Positions 48,346 to 58,057 of a stretch of 64,000 nucleotides of DNA are shown in pieces. How positions within the stretch are numbered: the stretch's first letter is position 1; every line of letters starts with the position of its first letter. This stretch comes from Alloascoidea africana (Eukaryota; Ascomycota; Alloascoideomycetes; Alloascoideales; Alloascoideaceae): assembly GCA_030581615.1 (NCBI GenBank), contig JAKTTT010000041.1:143561-207560 (forward strand), written 5' to 3'. The translations under genes were made by a program, and so were the position numbers. The notes under the pieces are model-generated. The model worked only from the letters and a program-made list of their open reading frames with translations. It was not told the origin of the DNA and made no database searches.

Positions 48346-51300
48346 ATGGAAGAAGCAAACATAGATGAAGTCATTTCTGAGGTCGGCAGACTTGTCGAAT
48401 CCAATGCCATAGTTTCATCCGGTTCTAATCCAGTTCTGAAAGCCCATATCACCTCTCTTGTGTCAGCACTTGGTGGACCTGACCATACCGATCCGCTTTG
48501 TCCCTATGTGCTTGGCGACGATGCTTTGGCCTGTTTACGTGACTTGAAGCGTTGGATCAAGGGATATGATGAAAAGGAAAAAAAATGGGAAGTTGCTCGG
48601 GCTATAAGCGAGACAAGTCTGGTGACGAAAGACTTGTTGAGCATATTGGCACTATGGGAAGAACAAGGTGCAAAAGGAAAGGCTTCGAAGTACTTTGACA
48701 AAATTGCATTGGCATGTCTCGAATTGCTTGTTCCTCTTACATGGCCTCTTGATATTATTCCTGGTGAATCAACTATGAATCAGGTCCGGCATTTGCCAAT
48801 GTTGCAAGCAGCTCAACTCAGCTACAAACAGGCTATTCTGACCCATAAGAGCGGAAAGATTTTACACGCTATCATTAGACTGTCACTTCCTTCTATAGCT
48901 ATCAGAAGAATGGAACGGACTTCCAGGGATACAGGCATAATTCGGCTCGTTATATACATGCTGAGAAATCTTGTCATGATTCAGCCAAAGGGTCCTGATG
49001 CAGCCACCGCCCCAAGCTCCATCAAGAAAAGGCCTGGTTCAGATAGCATTGTCCCGTCAGATGTAAATCTAGACGACATTTCGACAGAGGCGGTTATTGA
49101 AGCATTTGAAAAACAGGATGTGTACGATTTTTTGCTCATGATTTGTAGTGGATTGGGAACTGAGTTTGACCCTGAGCTTCTGTCAGTTGCTTCTCTTGAG
49201 GTGATATACTACACTGTGAGATCTATCAAGGCAGACGATATTTTTGAATATCCGAAGGTGAACAACAATGTGAGCAATGTTCATACAACTACAAACGCAG
49301 CACCTAGGAAAGCAACTACAAAGTTAGCGCCAGTGGATGAAGGCATGACAACAGCAGGACTTGAACTTCAGGGTCTTCTTTCCAAAGAAGTACAAGCAAA
49401 GCGTAAAAAGGCTAGAGAATGTCCTTCAAGACATAACAGATTTGGCTCTTTATTGTCAATTCAAACCAAAAATCAGAATCGACTCACTGTATCTGGGCAA
49501 GACGCACTCTTATCAGAGGAAAAAGCGCTCAAGAAATTGAACCAAGCCAAAACTTGGAGGCTACCAAAGAAAATCAATTATGATTCAGATTTGAACTTTG
49601 CGACTTCTATTTCCATTTCATATAGATCAAGAAAAATCCTTAAAGAGTTTGTGGTGCAATTTTTGGATGGAGCATTCAATCCTCTTGTCATCGCCATGAG
49701 GAGGCAACTAGAACAAGACCAGGATTCAGTACTGAGCATTAATCAACAACAATACCTTTTAGTGATTGCCTGGTTTTTGGAAGCTGAACGGGATCGGAGA
49801 TTAAAACAAGGTTTGGAGTACCCGAGCACGAGTAAACAGGTTTCTAATGGCAGTAATGATGAGACACAAGAAACTGGGGACTTGGCTGACTTTGGTATTA
49901 TTGGAGCATCTTTACGACAAGAGAACTTTATCATTGTTATGAAAATCATGAGAGAGAGCTTTGAATCGAAGCAATTCCATCTAGTTCAGGCTGGCTTAAT
50001 TTGCTTTTTACAAATTTTGGAAACTGTGAACATGATGGAAAAAAATGGTACTGAGGAAGACCAAGAAATTGCTCAAAACATTATAACCAGGCTTTTCTAT
50101 GAGGAATATTCACTGGAGCTTTTGGCTAACATACCAAGAACAGCCTTTCAACACTCCCCAGATTATCAAAATGTTTGCATTCACTTGACACATCTGGTTT
50201 TGAAAACTCTAGAGCGCTATTCAAAAGAAGATACTTTAATGTTCATCAGGTCTAAGAGAACGAAGAGAAAAGCGAAGCAAAGGCTTGCAGCTTTGAACTC
50301 CAAAGATAACGATGCTGAGGTTCAGGCTGGTGGTTATACAAACCTACACACGGATATCAATCATTATGACGATGAAGCATCGGATGCAGACCCAGACGAA
50401 CAAGAGCTGGAAAGACAAAGTCGAAGAGAGACCGCAGATCGGAAGTTCAATTTTCAGAAGTTTGAAGCAAAGTATATCCATCAAGGAACGGTCGAAACTT
50501 ACAAAGTTTATCTCACCCGATTTAAAGAATTATCTGGAGAGCAAATTAAGAGAGCATTGTCATTTTTGCATCGCCTTTTTGTGAAGCGCGAGGCACATGT
50601 TTATCTCTACAAGATAGATATAATGTTGCTATTCCACGCCATGCTCTCGCCTTCAGAGGGACTATCGTTGAATTCCTCAATCCGAAAAGAGGTTGCTAAC
50701 TTCTTAAAGTACTACATGAAGAAGCTCAGGAAGAATCTTGAACTTGTGCCCAGTCTCTATGTTGAACTTTTATTCAAGAAAGCGAATGACTCGATATACT
50801 ACCTCCAGCACGGTGAAGCAGCAAGAAAACATATCCCTATGACCAGAGTTGCACTAGAGCTAGAGTTCAAAGGCGGGCTTGACACGGAACGCCAGTTTGC
50901 AGTTATTGTTGCAGCATTGATCGATGATGGTGACAAAGATCTTGTTGAATGGGTGTCTTCCAGCTTAAGTGTGATTCTAGACAAAAGAAAAGCCTGGGAA
51001 ATGCAATATCTATTACAAGATACAGACGAGACCTCTGAATCTCCAATATCACCAGCAGAATTGATTGTTGCAAACTCAGATGAAGAGAAAAGAGCATTGC
51101 TGAAAAATGGCCGGCTGAGGCTATTGTTGACAACTATCGGAGCTGTTGTCCCTGATTCTGCAGCTCAGAATAGTGCTGCTGTAATTAAAGGTGATGTTGA
51201 AACAGCAAAGCTTGAAGAAGCAGACAAGTTTATAAAAAAGTATCAGTACGAATCAGTTGAGTTCGATGAGTACAGGGTTGCTGACGACTTTATCAGGAAA

Positions 51301-52200
51301 AAGATACAGAGAAGCACAGACATGGTGGAAGATGATGGATGGACTGCAGAAAACAACCGATATACGTCTGAAGATGACGAACAGGATGGCACAGAGAACG
51401 AAGAGATGTCAGTTGCAGCAATAGGAAATGGAAACCGAGGAGATGGTATCACGTATGATCCGATATTGGATGATGACGGGGTACCAGTGCCTAAGGGCAA
51501 AGCTCGTACAAAAAAGAGTAAGAAGAAACGAAAGAGGAAAACAAGAGTCAATAGTCAAGAAGATGATCATGACTCTGTTCCTCGCAAGCGCAAAGCATTG
51601 GGTAAAACTACGCCTACTATGAGTGCAAAATATGTGGATTCTTCAGATGATGATTCAGATGATGAAAAATACAAGGAGTTTTTCGAAAGCGAAGAAAGGC
51701 TGCGTTCCTTGATTAGCAATTCTTCGACTTCACAGAGCATCCAAACGATGAGGGAAAGCTTAGGGATGATTAGCGGCAAAGCAGTGGAATCAACATCTGC
51801 TAATGCCGAAAACAGCCAACAGATTGACTCTCTAGTCAATGAGGAGCGAGTAGCTGAGTATGAGCGATCAACTCTGAGAGAGTCAGACAGCCAGTTGTTT
51901 TTCCAAGATTCAGATGATGAAAGTGATCACCTTAACTCTGTCACAGGGTTCAGTGCGCCTAACAAACTTGCTGATAATGACGAGGAAGATGGGGAAGATT
52001 ACATGAAGTCGAGTTCCTTACATCGAAAGCGCAGAATCTTTGAAAGTGATGATGATGAAGAAGAAGATGAAGCTCAAAACGATGGAAATGCTGATGATAG
52101 TGAAAGCTATCGCAATAAATCAAAAGGACCTTTCATAATTGAGCAGACGGAGGATATGAATAAAGTCCAGGCCATACAATCTAGAATCACTGTTCATTGA
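48346..52200 (+). CDS. TOF1: Tof1/Timeless replication fork protection subunit
   Basis: 1284 residues from the ATG at 48346; the open frame extends back to a TTG at 48187 through the MCB-rich promoter, so that start is rejected. The N-terminal Timeless region is clear (VLKAHITSLVSALGGPDHTD, DALACLRDLKRWI, RHLPMLQAAQLSYKQAIL, AIIRLSLPSIAIRRMERTSRD, RLVIYMLRNLVMIQP). ECPSRHNRFGSLLSIQTKNQ near 410 and the FEAKYIHQGTVETYKVYL block near 765 are also typical. The C-terminus is acidic with serine clusters. Tof1 with Csm3 and Mrc1 stabilises paused forks, relays S-phase checkpoint signals and binds topoisomerase I. Length is close to the 1238 of S. cerevisiae. Confidence 0.95.
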   Translation: MEEANIDEVISEVGRLVESNAIVSSGSNPVLKAHITSLVSALGGPDHTDPLCPYVLGDDALACLRDLKRWIKGYDEKEKKWEVARAISETSLVTKDLLSILALWEEQGAKGKASKYFDKIALACLELLVPLTWPLDIIPGESTMNQVRHLPMLQAAQLSYKQAILTHKSGKILHAIIRLSLPSIAIRRMERTSRDTGIIRLVIYMLRNLVMIQPKGPDAATAPSSIKKRPGSDSIVPSDVNLDDISTEAVIEAFEKQDVYDFLLMICSGLGTEFDPELLSVASLEVIYYTVRSIKADDIFEYPKVNNNVSNVHTTTNAAPRKATTKLAPVDEGMTTAGLELQGLLSKEVQAKRKKARECPSRHNRFGSLLSIQTKNQNRLTVSGQDALLSEEKALKKLNQAKTWRLPKKINYDSDLNFATSISISYRSRKILKEFVVQFLDGAFNPLVIAMRRQLEQDQDSVLSINQQQYLLVIAWFLEAERDRRLKQGLEYPSTSKQVSNGSNDETQETGDLADFGIIGASLRQENFIIVMKIMRESFESKQFHLVQAGLICFLQILETVNMMEKNGTEEDQEIAQNIITRLFYEEYSLELLANIPRTAFQHSPDYQNVCIHLTHLVLKTLERYSKEDTLMFIRSKRTKRKAKQRLAALNSKDNDAEVQAGGYTNLHTDINHYDDEASDADPDEQELERQSRRETADRKFNFQKFEAKYIHQGTVETYKVYLTRFKELSGEQIKRALSFLHRLFVKREAHVYLYKIDIMLLFHAMLSPSEGLSLNSSIRKEVANFLKYYMKKLRKNLELVPSLYVELLFKKANDSIYYLQHGEAARKHIPMTRVALELEFKGGLDTERQFAVIVAALIDDGDKDLVEWVSSSLSVILDKRKAWEMQYLLQDTDETSESPISPAELIVANSDEEKRALLKNGRLRLLLTTIGAVVPDSAAQNSAAVIKGDVETAKLEEADKFIKKYQYESVEFDEYRVADDFIRKKIQRSTDMVEDDGWTAENNRYTSEDDEQDGTENEEMSVAAIGNGNRGDGITYDPILDDDGVPVPKGKARTKKSKKKRKRKTRVNSQEDDHDSVPRKRKALGKTTPTMSAKYVDSSDDDSDDEKYKEFFESEERLRSLISNSSTSQSIQTMRESLGMISGKAVESTSANAENSQQIDSLVNEERVAEYERSTLRESDSQLFFQDSDDESDHLNSVTGFSAPNKLADNDEEDGEDYMKSSSLHRKRRIFESDDDEEEDEAQNDGNADDSESYRNKSKGPFIIEQTEDMNKVQAIQSRITVH

Positions 52201-52512
52201 ACTGGCTTACTAGCACACTCATGTAATAATAAATAATCATAACCAACTTTGTAAATTCCATTCGTTTTGTTACCTTTATCAGTGCTTTTACATCTATTGG
52301 TTCATATAATTTTTGTTTGAAAGCTGAGCATTAAATTCCAAGCATAGCCAATTCCATTACGGCTGCAGTTTTTTGAGTTTGTGCTAAACTGTATTTATGT
52401 TCGTCAAGATAAAGAACAATTTCAGCTTTCAAACAATCAAATAGATGAATGGGTGTAAAGTAACCAGTCTGTTCTCAGTATTACGCATGCATCTGGAATT
52501 ATACGCTAGCCA
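52201..52512. other. TOF1-LCL3 intergenic spacer
   Basis: 312 bp holding the TOF1 3' end and the LCL3 promoter; AT-rich, no other feature seen. Confidence 0.6.
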
Positions 52513-53421
52513 ATGGATATAGGGCAGTTTCCAACATCTCAAGCAACTACTCTGGGCATGAACAACTCTTCAAAAGATCATGAGACAAAGGAAGTTACAA
52601 AAAGCATAGATGAAAATAGAAACAATACCAATTACAAAGTCCGCTCTTCTAATGAGGATGAGAATGGGAAGGTGACGAGTGGATCAAATGTTCTAGCACA
52701 ATTCTTTGCTCCAACAACTCTCGCTGCAACTGCGATTCTTACATCTGGCATAATAGGAGGGTTTCATATCTATCGGAAGTATCTGCGACGGATTGGGGAA
52801 TCACGGAAGATACCAGCGTCTTTCTTTTCCATTTCCAGGAACCGCAACAGGTCAGGTCCTCCACAAAAGGGAAGGTCAATGCTGGGATACGTGGTGTCAG
52901 TAGGTGACGGGGACAATTTTCGTTTCTATCATACTCCAGGAGGATACCTAGCTGGATGGCATTGGCTTCGCCCTACACCAAAACTGAATCAACGAGGCGT
53001 CAGCAAAGAAACACTCCATGTAAGACTCTGTGGCATAGACGCGCCAGAGCGGAGTCATTTCGGAAAGCCTGCTCAAAAGTACGGAGATGAAGCTCTGGCA
53101 TGGCTAAGGCAATATTTATTAGGAAGAAGGGTGCGAGTCAAACCACTGTCGCTGGATCAGTACGGTCGTGTAGTGGGTAAGGTACTGACATGGCATTGGA
53201 ACGGACGCAGAGACGTCAGCGCAGAGATGCTAAAATCGGGATGGGCCATGGTATACGAGAGCAAAGCCAGTGCTGAATTCGACGGGAAAGAAGACATCTA
53301 CAGGGAGCTGGAGCGAAGAGCTAAAAAGTCAAAGTTGGGCATTTGGCAGCAGACACGAGGTCACGTGGAGACTCCAGGCGAGTACAAACAGCGCTACAGG
53401 GAGGGTAGAAAGGGTGTTTAA
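52513..53421 (+). CDS. LCL3: Lcl3 putative endonuclease, membrane-anchored SNase domain
   Basis: 302 residues, ATG start. A polar N-terminus precedes one membrane segment (about 64-87, FFAPTTLAATAILTSGIIGG), then a thermonuclease-like domain: GYVVSVGDGDNFRFYHTPGG, LHVRLCGIDAPERSHFGKPA, GDEALAWLRQYLLGRRVRV, DQYGRVVGKV and GWAMVYE. The catalytic Asp/Arg/Glu pattern of staphylococcal nuclease appears intact. The extra GGYLAGWHWLRP loop is typical of fungal Lcl3. In S. cerevisiae the protein is mitochondrial and was named for long chronological lifespan. The stop lies 58 bp before the HUT1 start. Confidence 0.95.
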   Translation: MDIGQFPTSQATTLGMNNSSKDHETKEVTKSIDENRNNTNYKVRSSNEDENGKVTSGSNVLAQFFAPTTLAATAILTSGIIGGFHIYRKYLRRIGESRKIPASFFSISRNRNRSGPPQKGRSMLGYVVSVGDGDNFRFYHTPGGYLAGWHWLRPTPKLNQRGVSKETLHVRLCGIDAPERSHFGKPAQKYGDEALAWLRQYLLGRRVRVKPLSLDQYGRVVGKVLTWHWNGRRDVSAEMLKSGWAMVYESKASAEFDGKEDIYRELERRAKKSKLGIWQQTRGHVETPGEYKQRYREGRKGV

Positions 53422-53479
53422 TTCCAAACCTTTTTCTGGCAAAAACGTGGTTTGTGATGTGTACATAGAGATCGTGAGC

Positions 53480-54589
53480 ATGGGAATGGCTGTAGAGTCT
53501 ATTGAAAAGGAGAAGCATAGTTCCAAAGAGCAGGAAAGCCATGGAGCTGAGATCCTAAAGTTTCTGGTGTCTATTTTAGGGATATACGGCGCTTTTTTGA
53601 CTTGGGCGGTACTTCAAGAGCGGATCACAGCTGTTCCCTATGGTCCCGAGAAGAGATACTTCAGGAATAGTCTCGTGATCAATACAATCCAGTCGTTTCT
53701 TGCAAGCGTGGTTTCAATGTCTTATCTCATTGTTTCAGGTCGAGGCAACAAGGGGATATTGCAAGATGTGTATGGGCCTGGATATGTCTTGTTCAAACAG
53801 TATCTTCTTGTAGCGATCTCCCAATCAGTTGCTTCCCCAATCGGCTACTCATCCCTCAAGCATGTTGACTATCTTGTTTTCTTGCTCGGGAAATCTTGCA
53901 AGCTTATTCCAGTAATGGCGGTCCAGGTCCTGATTTATAGAAGACGGTTTCCGAGATATAAGTACCTGGTGGCTCTAACTGTCACAGTAGGTGTTTCCCT
54001 GTTCACTGTTTTTGGATCAAGCGCTAAGAAGAGATCGTCATCTGGTTCCGCAGAAGGAAAATCTTTGATCACAGGTGTTCTTCTTCTCTGCACTAGTTTG
54101 TTTCTTGATGGAATTACTAGTTCAACTCAGGATAACATGTTTCGCAAAACGCCTACATTGAGCGGGCCTCATCTCATGTGTGGATTAAACATGACCACAA
54201 CAATACTTACTTCTACTGTCCTTTTGTTCTCACCGCTGTCGTCACAGCTTTCGGATTCGATTCAGTTTATATCACTTTATCCACAGGTTCTTAAAGATAT
54301 TGTCATGTTTGGCTTGTGCGGCGCACTAGGTCAACTTTTCATTTTCTATACCTTACAGCGGTATGGATCTTTAGTACTTGTCACTGTTACAGTAACGAGA
54401 AAAATGCTGTCAATGTTACTTAGCGTTGTATGGTTCAGGCATAAGCTAGGCTTGGGACAATGGATTGGAATAGTTTGTGTCTTTACAGGAGTTGGTTCCG
54501 AGGCCTATCTCAAGTATACGGAGAAATCCAAGAACAAGAAAGAAGCAAGTGGAATTGAAAAGATAGATGAGGATAAGAAGGAAAAATAG
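53480..54589 (+). CDS. HUT1: Hut1 UDP-galactose transporter family protein
   Basis: 369 residues from the ATG at 53480; the frame is open back into LCL3, but that part is the other gene read out of frame. Another ATG two codons on (53486) is equally possible. It is polytopic, with about eight to ten membrane segments. Family motifs include GIYGAFLTWAVLQERIT, VFLLGKSCKLIPVMAVQVLI (KSCK-PVM signature), SLFLDGITSSTQDNM and LFIFYTLQRYGSLVLVTVTV. SLC35B1/Hut1 proteins move nucleotides or nucleotide sugars across the ER membrane. The C-terminus ends KKEK, which fits a KKXX retrieval signal. With only 58 bp after LCL3, its promoter probably overlaps LCL3 coding sequence. Confidence 0.94.
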   Translation: MGMAVESIEKEKHSSKEQESHGAEILKFLVSILGIYGAFLTWAVLQERITAVPYGPEKRYFRNSLVINTIQSFLASVVSMSYLIVSGRGNKGILQDVYGPGYVLFKQYLLVAISQSVASPIGYSSLKHVDYLVFLLGKSCKLIPVMAVQVLIYRRRFPRYKYLVALTVTVGVSLFTVFGSSAKKRSSSGSAEGKSLITGVLLLCTSLFLDGITSSTQDNMFRKTPTLSGPHLMCGLNMTTTILTSTVLLFSPLSSQLSDSIQFISLYPQVLKDIVMFGLCGALGQLFIFYTLQRYGSLVLVTVTVTRKMLSMLLSVVWFRHKLGLGQWIGIVCVFTGVGSEAYLKYTEKSKNKKEASGIEKIDEDKKEK

Positions 54590-54900
54590 ACTTCATAGCA
54601 TAGATAGAACTGATAGAATATCTAGATCTGGCCTGAACCAGATATGATTTATGTTTGGCATTTTATTGATAGATTGAGTTAAGTGTGAAGAGCATTTTTT
54701 TCTAATGAAATGTATTAAGCACTTCTTTCTATTGCATAACGTCAAATGAGAAAAGTAAACTAAACCAGCCTCTTTTTGAACGAGGCTTTTCTTCATAAAG
54801 GCAGCCCTCTTCTTTAATCCCCTTCATCCATACAAATAAGTCAGTTGATCTCATCTCCTCCAAAAATGAAAAATCGTCAATTCTTGCTAATGAGCTCTAC
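54590..54900. other. Convergent HUT1-CAF120 spacer
   Basis: 311 bp between two convergent stop codons; it should hold both terminators. AT-rich, no gene seen. Confidence 0.6.
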
Positions 54901-57840
54901 TCATGAAAATCCATCTCCTTGTAGCAACATTTGTCTTTGTTGAAATGCATTTTTCCTTCCAGGTCCATTGGTAGGTCCATTGGCAGGTGCATTGTTATTA
55001 AACCTCGGTGGGTTTCCAGGCCGCTGATTACCTCCAGGAGAATTATGCTGTGGCATTGGTGCCGAATTCCCGGGGCCTGATGGCCTTCTTGGCTGCTGTC
55101 TGGGATGCATTGGCTGTTGTGGCATCGCTTGATACGAGGGTCCCGATTCTGGGGCTGGTCTCCTTGGTTGTGAATTCCCGTACCCAAAATTTGGATTTCC
55201 ATTCCAGCCAGGCGGCGGCTGTTGCTGATATGGACGTTGTTGTCGCTGCTGAGACTGTTGATGAGGCTGTTGAGGATGCCGTTGCTGTTGCTGCTGCTGT
55301 TGCTGTGGTGGTGGCTGTCGCTGCTGTTGTGGTGGTCGATAATTTGGAGGTCTTGGTCCACCAATTCCAGGACCAGGTTCTCGAGGTCCCTGTACCCTTC
55401 CGTTATTAATATTATAACTCTGCTGGTAATTCACATCTTCAACATCCGAGATTTCCAGGGGATTATTCCGTGATCCTGCTTCATAATTTCCATTTTTTGG
55501 GTAATTGTTCACACCACTCCTCTGATAATTCTCTTCATCGGAAACATTTATTGGCCTCGGGCCTTCTGGACGTGACCTATTTTTCATCGCTGTGTCCATA
55601 GATTTTGAGTTTTGCTCCACAGGCATATACGAAGGGTCAAAAATATCATCCTCACTCTCTGATCCAATTGTTATTGAATTGTTGAATTTATGATTACCGG
55701 TAGGTTCGGATATCGAGTCCGAACTCGAACTGGTCTCTGCATAGTAGTCGTTGAAAATTTCTTCCTCGCCAACCGCTCTGTTATTGTTACCAGGTAGTGC
55801 TGAAGCTGACTGTCCTGGATACACTGTGGGGACTCTATTCCGTTCGGTTTCTTGACTGTTGGCACTATAAGTCGACTGAGAGTGGCCAGACTCTGCATAG
55901 CTTGGTTGACCATTGTCATCACGATAGCTCATATAAATTTCAGAGAAAATAGACCTTTTGGGCTTTGTATGTTCTCCAGTGCTCAAGTTCATCTCTCCAA
56001 GTTTCTCTCGTAAGTCTTCTTCATTATTGGAATTTTGGTGATGCGATACTGGCTGTGGAGAGTAAGGAACTGGCTGTCTCATACCTGGATTCATGTCCCT
56101 GTCTCCGTTCACAGCAGAGGGCAAGGGTCCACCAGTTGGGTAGGGCCTTGGCTCGATCAACGGGCCTTGGTTTCTATTACTTGGCTGGGGTCTTGGGCCA
56201 TATCCATTATTACTATTCTGTCCCTCCTGCTGTGAGTACATGGTATCATGCATTGGTTCTCGTGGTCCTGTAGGCCGTTGTTGCTGGCCATTAGGATAGG
56301 GCAATTTAGGCTCATATCCGTTGGCATTTGCGATCGCATTCATGTATGGGTTTGGAGCATGTCTCGGATCTTGTTGAATGGGTGAAGGGCTTGAAGAATA
56401 TATGCTTGATTTGTCATCGCCGGCAGAAAGGCTGGGGAAGAAACTTGATGATGGGGTAGAGCTTGAACTATTTGAATCTCCTCCATTGTTTATATAATTC
56501 AGCTCTTTGAGATCGTTTACATTGCCATATCCCTCCCATCCCGAGTCCAGCTTCTGTCGTAATATCTCTTTTATTTTGGCAAACCATTCGCTCCAGCCCC
56601 AGTTAAGGCCTGCTCCAGTGCAGCTGTTGATCATTACTTTGATGTCTGAAAGTTCCAAATGCCCGTATTTGGGCAGTAAAGGTAGGCCGAAGAGAAGAGA
56701 GTCCGGATCTCGCTTATCGGCATTTAATGCTTGTGGTCGTCCATATAGCTTGAACGCATCCATCACGGGGATGAGCCATCGGATCAGGGTTTCAAACCCT
56801 GGGACAGCCGGATGAGGTTGAGGCATCATGAAAATATTCCCTGTTTTGCTGGGTTCGCCAGTGTTAAAGACTATTGTGGCCTCTAACTTTAACAAGGTGG
56901 AAGTTTCAATCAGTATAGGGGACTGCGGGTAGATTGCATATGTATCAGTGGCATTGATAATCGTTGCCAGTAAACTTTTTTTCTGCTTTTTCTCGCTCTC
57001 ATGAATTTGTATACACCCCTTTTTGTCACCATTTTTCTTCTTCTTTCCTGCATCGCTGGGAGGTACAACAACAGCAAAATATCGTTTCCATGGCATGCCG
57101 GAGCCTAGCCGCATCATTATCCACTCCTCTTGTTTGAATCTTGTCTCTGCCAAAAGCACTTTGATATCACCCAGTTGTTTGCCTTTGGCTGAAAGTAGGG
57201 ATGCAGTGTACGCCTTTTGAAATTGCGTGTACTCAAAAACTGCCAGTCTGAAGGCTGTGTGCCACAAGCTGAAAGCCTCTGATGTAGGAGTTTGTAACAA
57301 AAACCGATTTTTACTTGTAGTTGATATGATGATGGTATTCTCTAATTTCCCCTCATTAGCCGTAGACATAGACATGCTTTTGTTTGCCTGGATAACAGAA
57401 TCGGAAAGATTGATATAGATCGGTTTGGGGACATTAGGACCAGCTTGTGGCACACCATTCCTATCCACACAATCAACTTCGAAAACTGCCAACTGAACAC
57501 CTTGAAGAATCCCATACTTTTCGACCCATTTGGAACTTTTCTTGATGTTCGCACTACTGCCTGAATCGTTGCTCATTTCGCAAAGATACATAAAGTAACC
57601 ACTATAATACTTTCTCTTTCCATGGGCCGTGAGAAGTCGCACTATGGGTACAAGCCCTGGATCCACATCAGCCAGGTCATTGCCAACCTTGTTTGAGCTT
57701 TTACTTGTAGAACTGGAGCTACGAGTACGGCCAGAGCCTATCGTTGTGCTTGCAGATGTGTTTGTACTTGCATTTGTGTGTGAGGACAGGGGCGAAGACG
57801 AGGTCGATGGAGACAAAGGGGTTCTGTTTGGGAAAGACAT
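54901..57840 (-). CDS. CAF120: Caf120/Skg3 family PH-domain protein
   Basis: 979 residues, ATG start. The first 55 residues are Ser/Thr-rich. Residues about 60-215 form a PH-like domain typical of Caf120 and Skg3 (LLTAHGKRKYYSGYFMYLCE, KWVEKYGILQGVQLAVFEVD, NRFLLQTPTSEAFSLWHTAF). A second conserved block follows (LLAETRFKQEEWIMMRLGSG, MPWKRYFAVVVPPSD, and KYGHLELSDIKVMINSCTGA near 395). The rest is Asn/Ser/Pro/Gln-rich with a polyglutamine run (codons at 55200-55340) and probably disordered. In S. cerevisiae Caf120 associates with the CCR4-NOT mRNA deadenylase; Skg3 is its bud-associated paralogue. One ancestral copy is expected outside the whole-genome-duplication group, so the symbol stands for both. 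Confidence 0.88.
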   Translation of the reverse strand: MSFPNRTPLSPSTSSSPLSSHTNASTNTSASTTIGSGRTRSSSSTSKSSNKVGNDLADVDPGLVPIVRLLTAHGKRKYYSGYFMYLCEMSNDSGSSANIKKSSKWVEKYGILQGVQLAVFEVDCVDRNGVPQAGPNVPKPIYINLSDSVIQANKSMSMSTANEGKLENTIIISTTSKNRFLLQTPTSEAFSLWHTAFRLAVFEYTQFQKAYTASLLSAKGKQLGDIKVLLAETRFKQEEWIMMRLGSGMPWKRYFAVVVPPSDAGKKKKNGDKKGCIQIHESEKKQKKSLLATIINATDTYAIYPQSPILIETSTLLKLEATIVFNTGEPSKTGNIFMMPQPHPAVPGFETLIRWLIPVMDAFKLYGRPQALNADKRDPDSLLFGLPLLPKYGHLELSDIKVMINSCTGAGLNWGWSEWFAKIKEILRQKLDSGWEGYGNVNDLKELNYINNGGDSNSSSSTPSSSFFPSLSAGDDKSSIYSSSPSPIQQDPRHAPNPYMNAIANANGYEPKLPYPNGQQQRPTGPREPMHDTMYSQQEGQNSNNGYGPRPQPSNRNQGPLIEPRPYPTGGPLPSAVNGDRDMNPGMRQPVPYSPQPVSHHQNSNNEEDLREKLGEMNLSTGEHTKPKRSIFSEIYMSYRDDNGQPSYAESGHSQSTYSANSQETERNRVPTVYPGQSASALPGNNNRAVGEEEIFNDYYAETSSSSDSISEPTGNHKFNNSITIGSESEDDIFDPSYMPVEQNSKSMDTAMKNRSRPEGPRPINVSDEENYQRSGVNNYPKNGNYEAGSRNNPLEISDVEDVNYQQSYNINNGRVQGPREPGPGIGGPRPPNYRPPQQQRQPPPQQQQQQQQRHPQQPHQQSQQRQQRPYQQQPPPGWNGNPNFGYGNSQPRRPAPESGPSYQAMPQQPMHPRQQPRRPSGPGNSAPMPQHNSPGGNQRPGNPPRFNNNAPANGPTNGPGRKNAFQQRQMLLQGDGFS

Positions 57841-58057
57841 TTAGCTGAGGGACTCGCTGTGACAACGACAGCGTTGTGGGAGACCGTGAAGTGGAAAGGA
57901 AAGGAGGAGAATGAGGAACGAGAATTGGCGTACCAATTCTGCACTCTAATGTTGTTGGTCTTCCCAAACGGGGAATAAATGGATGTTACCCGGGGTTATG
58001 CACGCCCGCAAGATCTGGAATTGTGTATTTCCTCTTTGGGAACGCCTACATGCTAAA

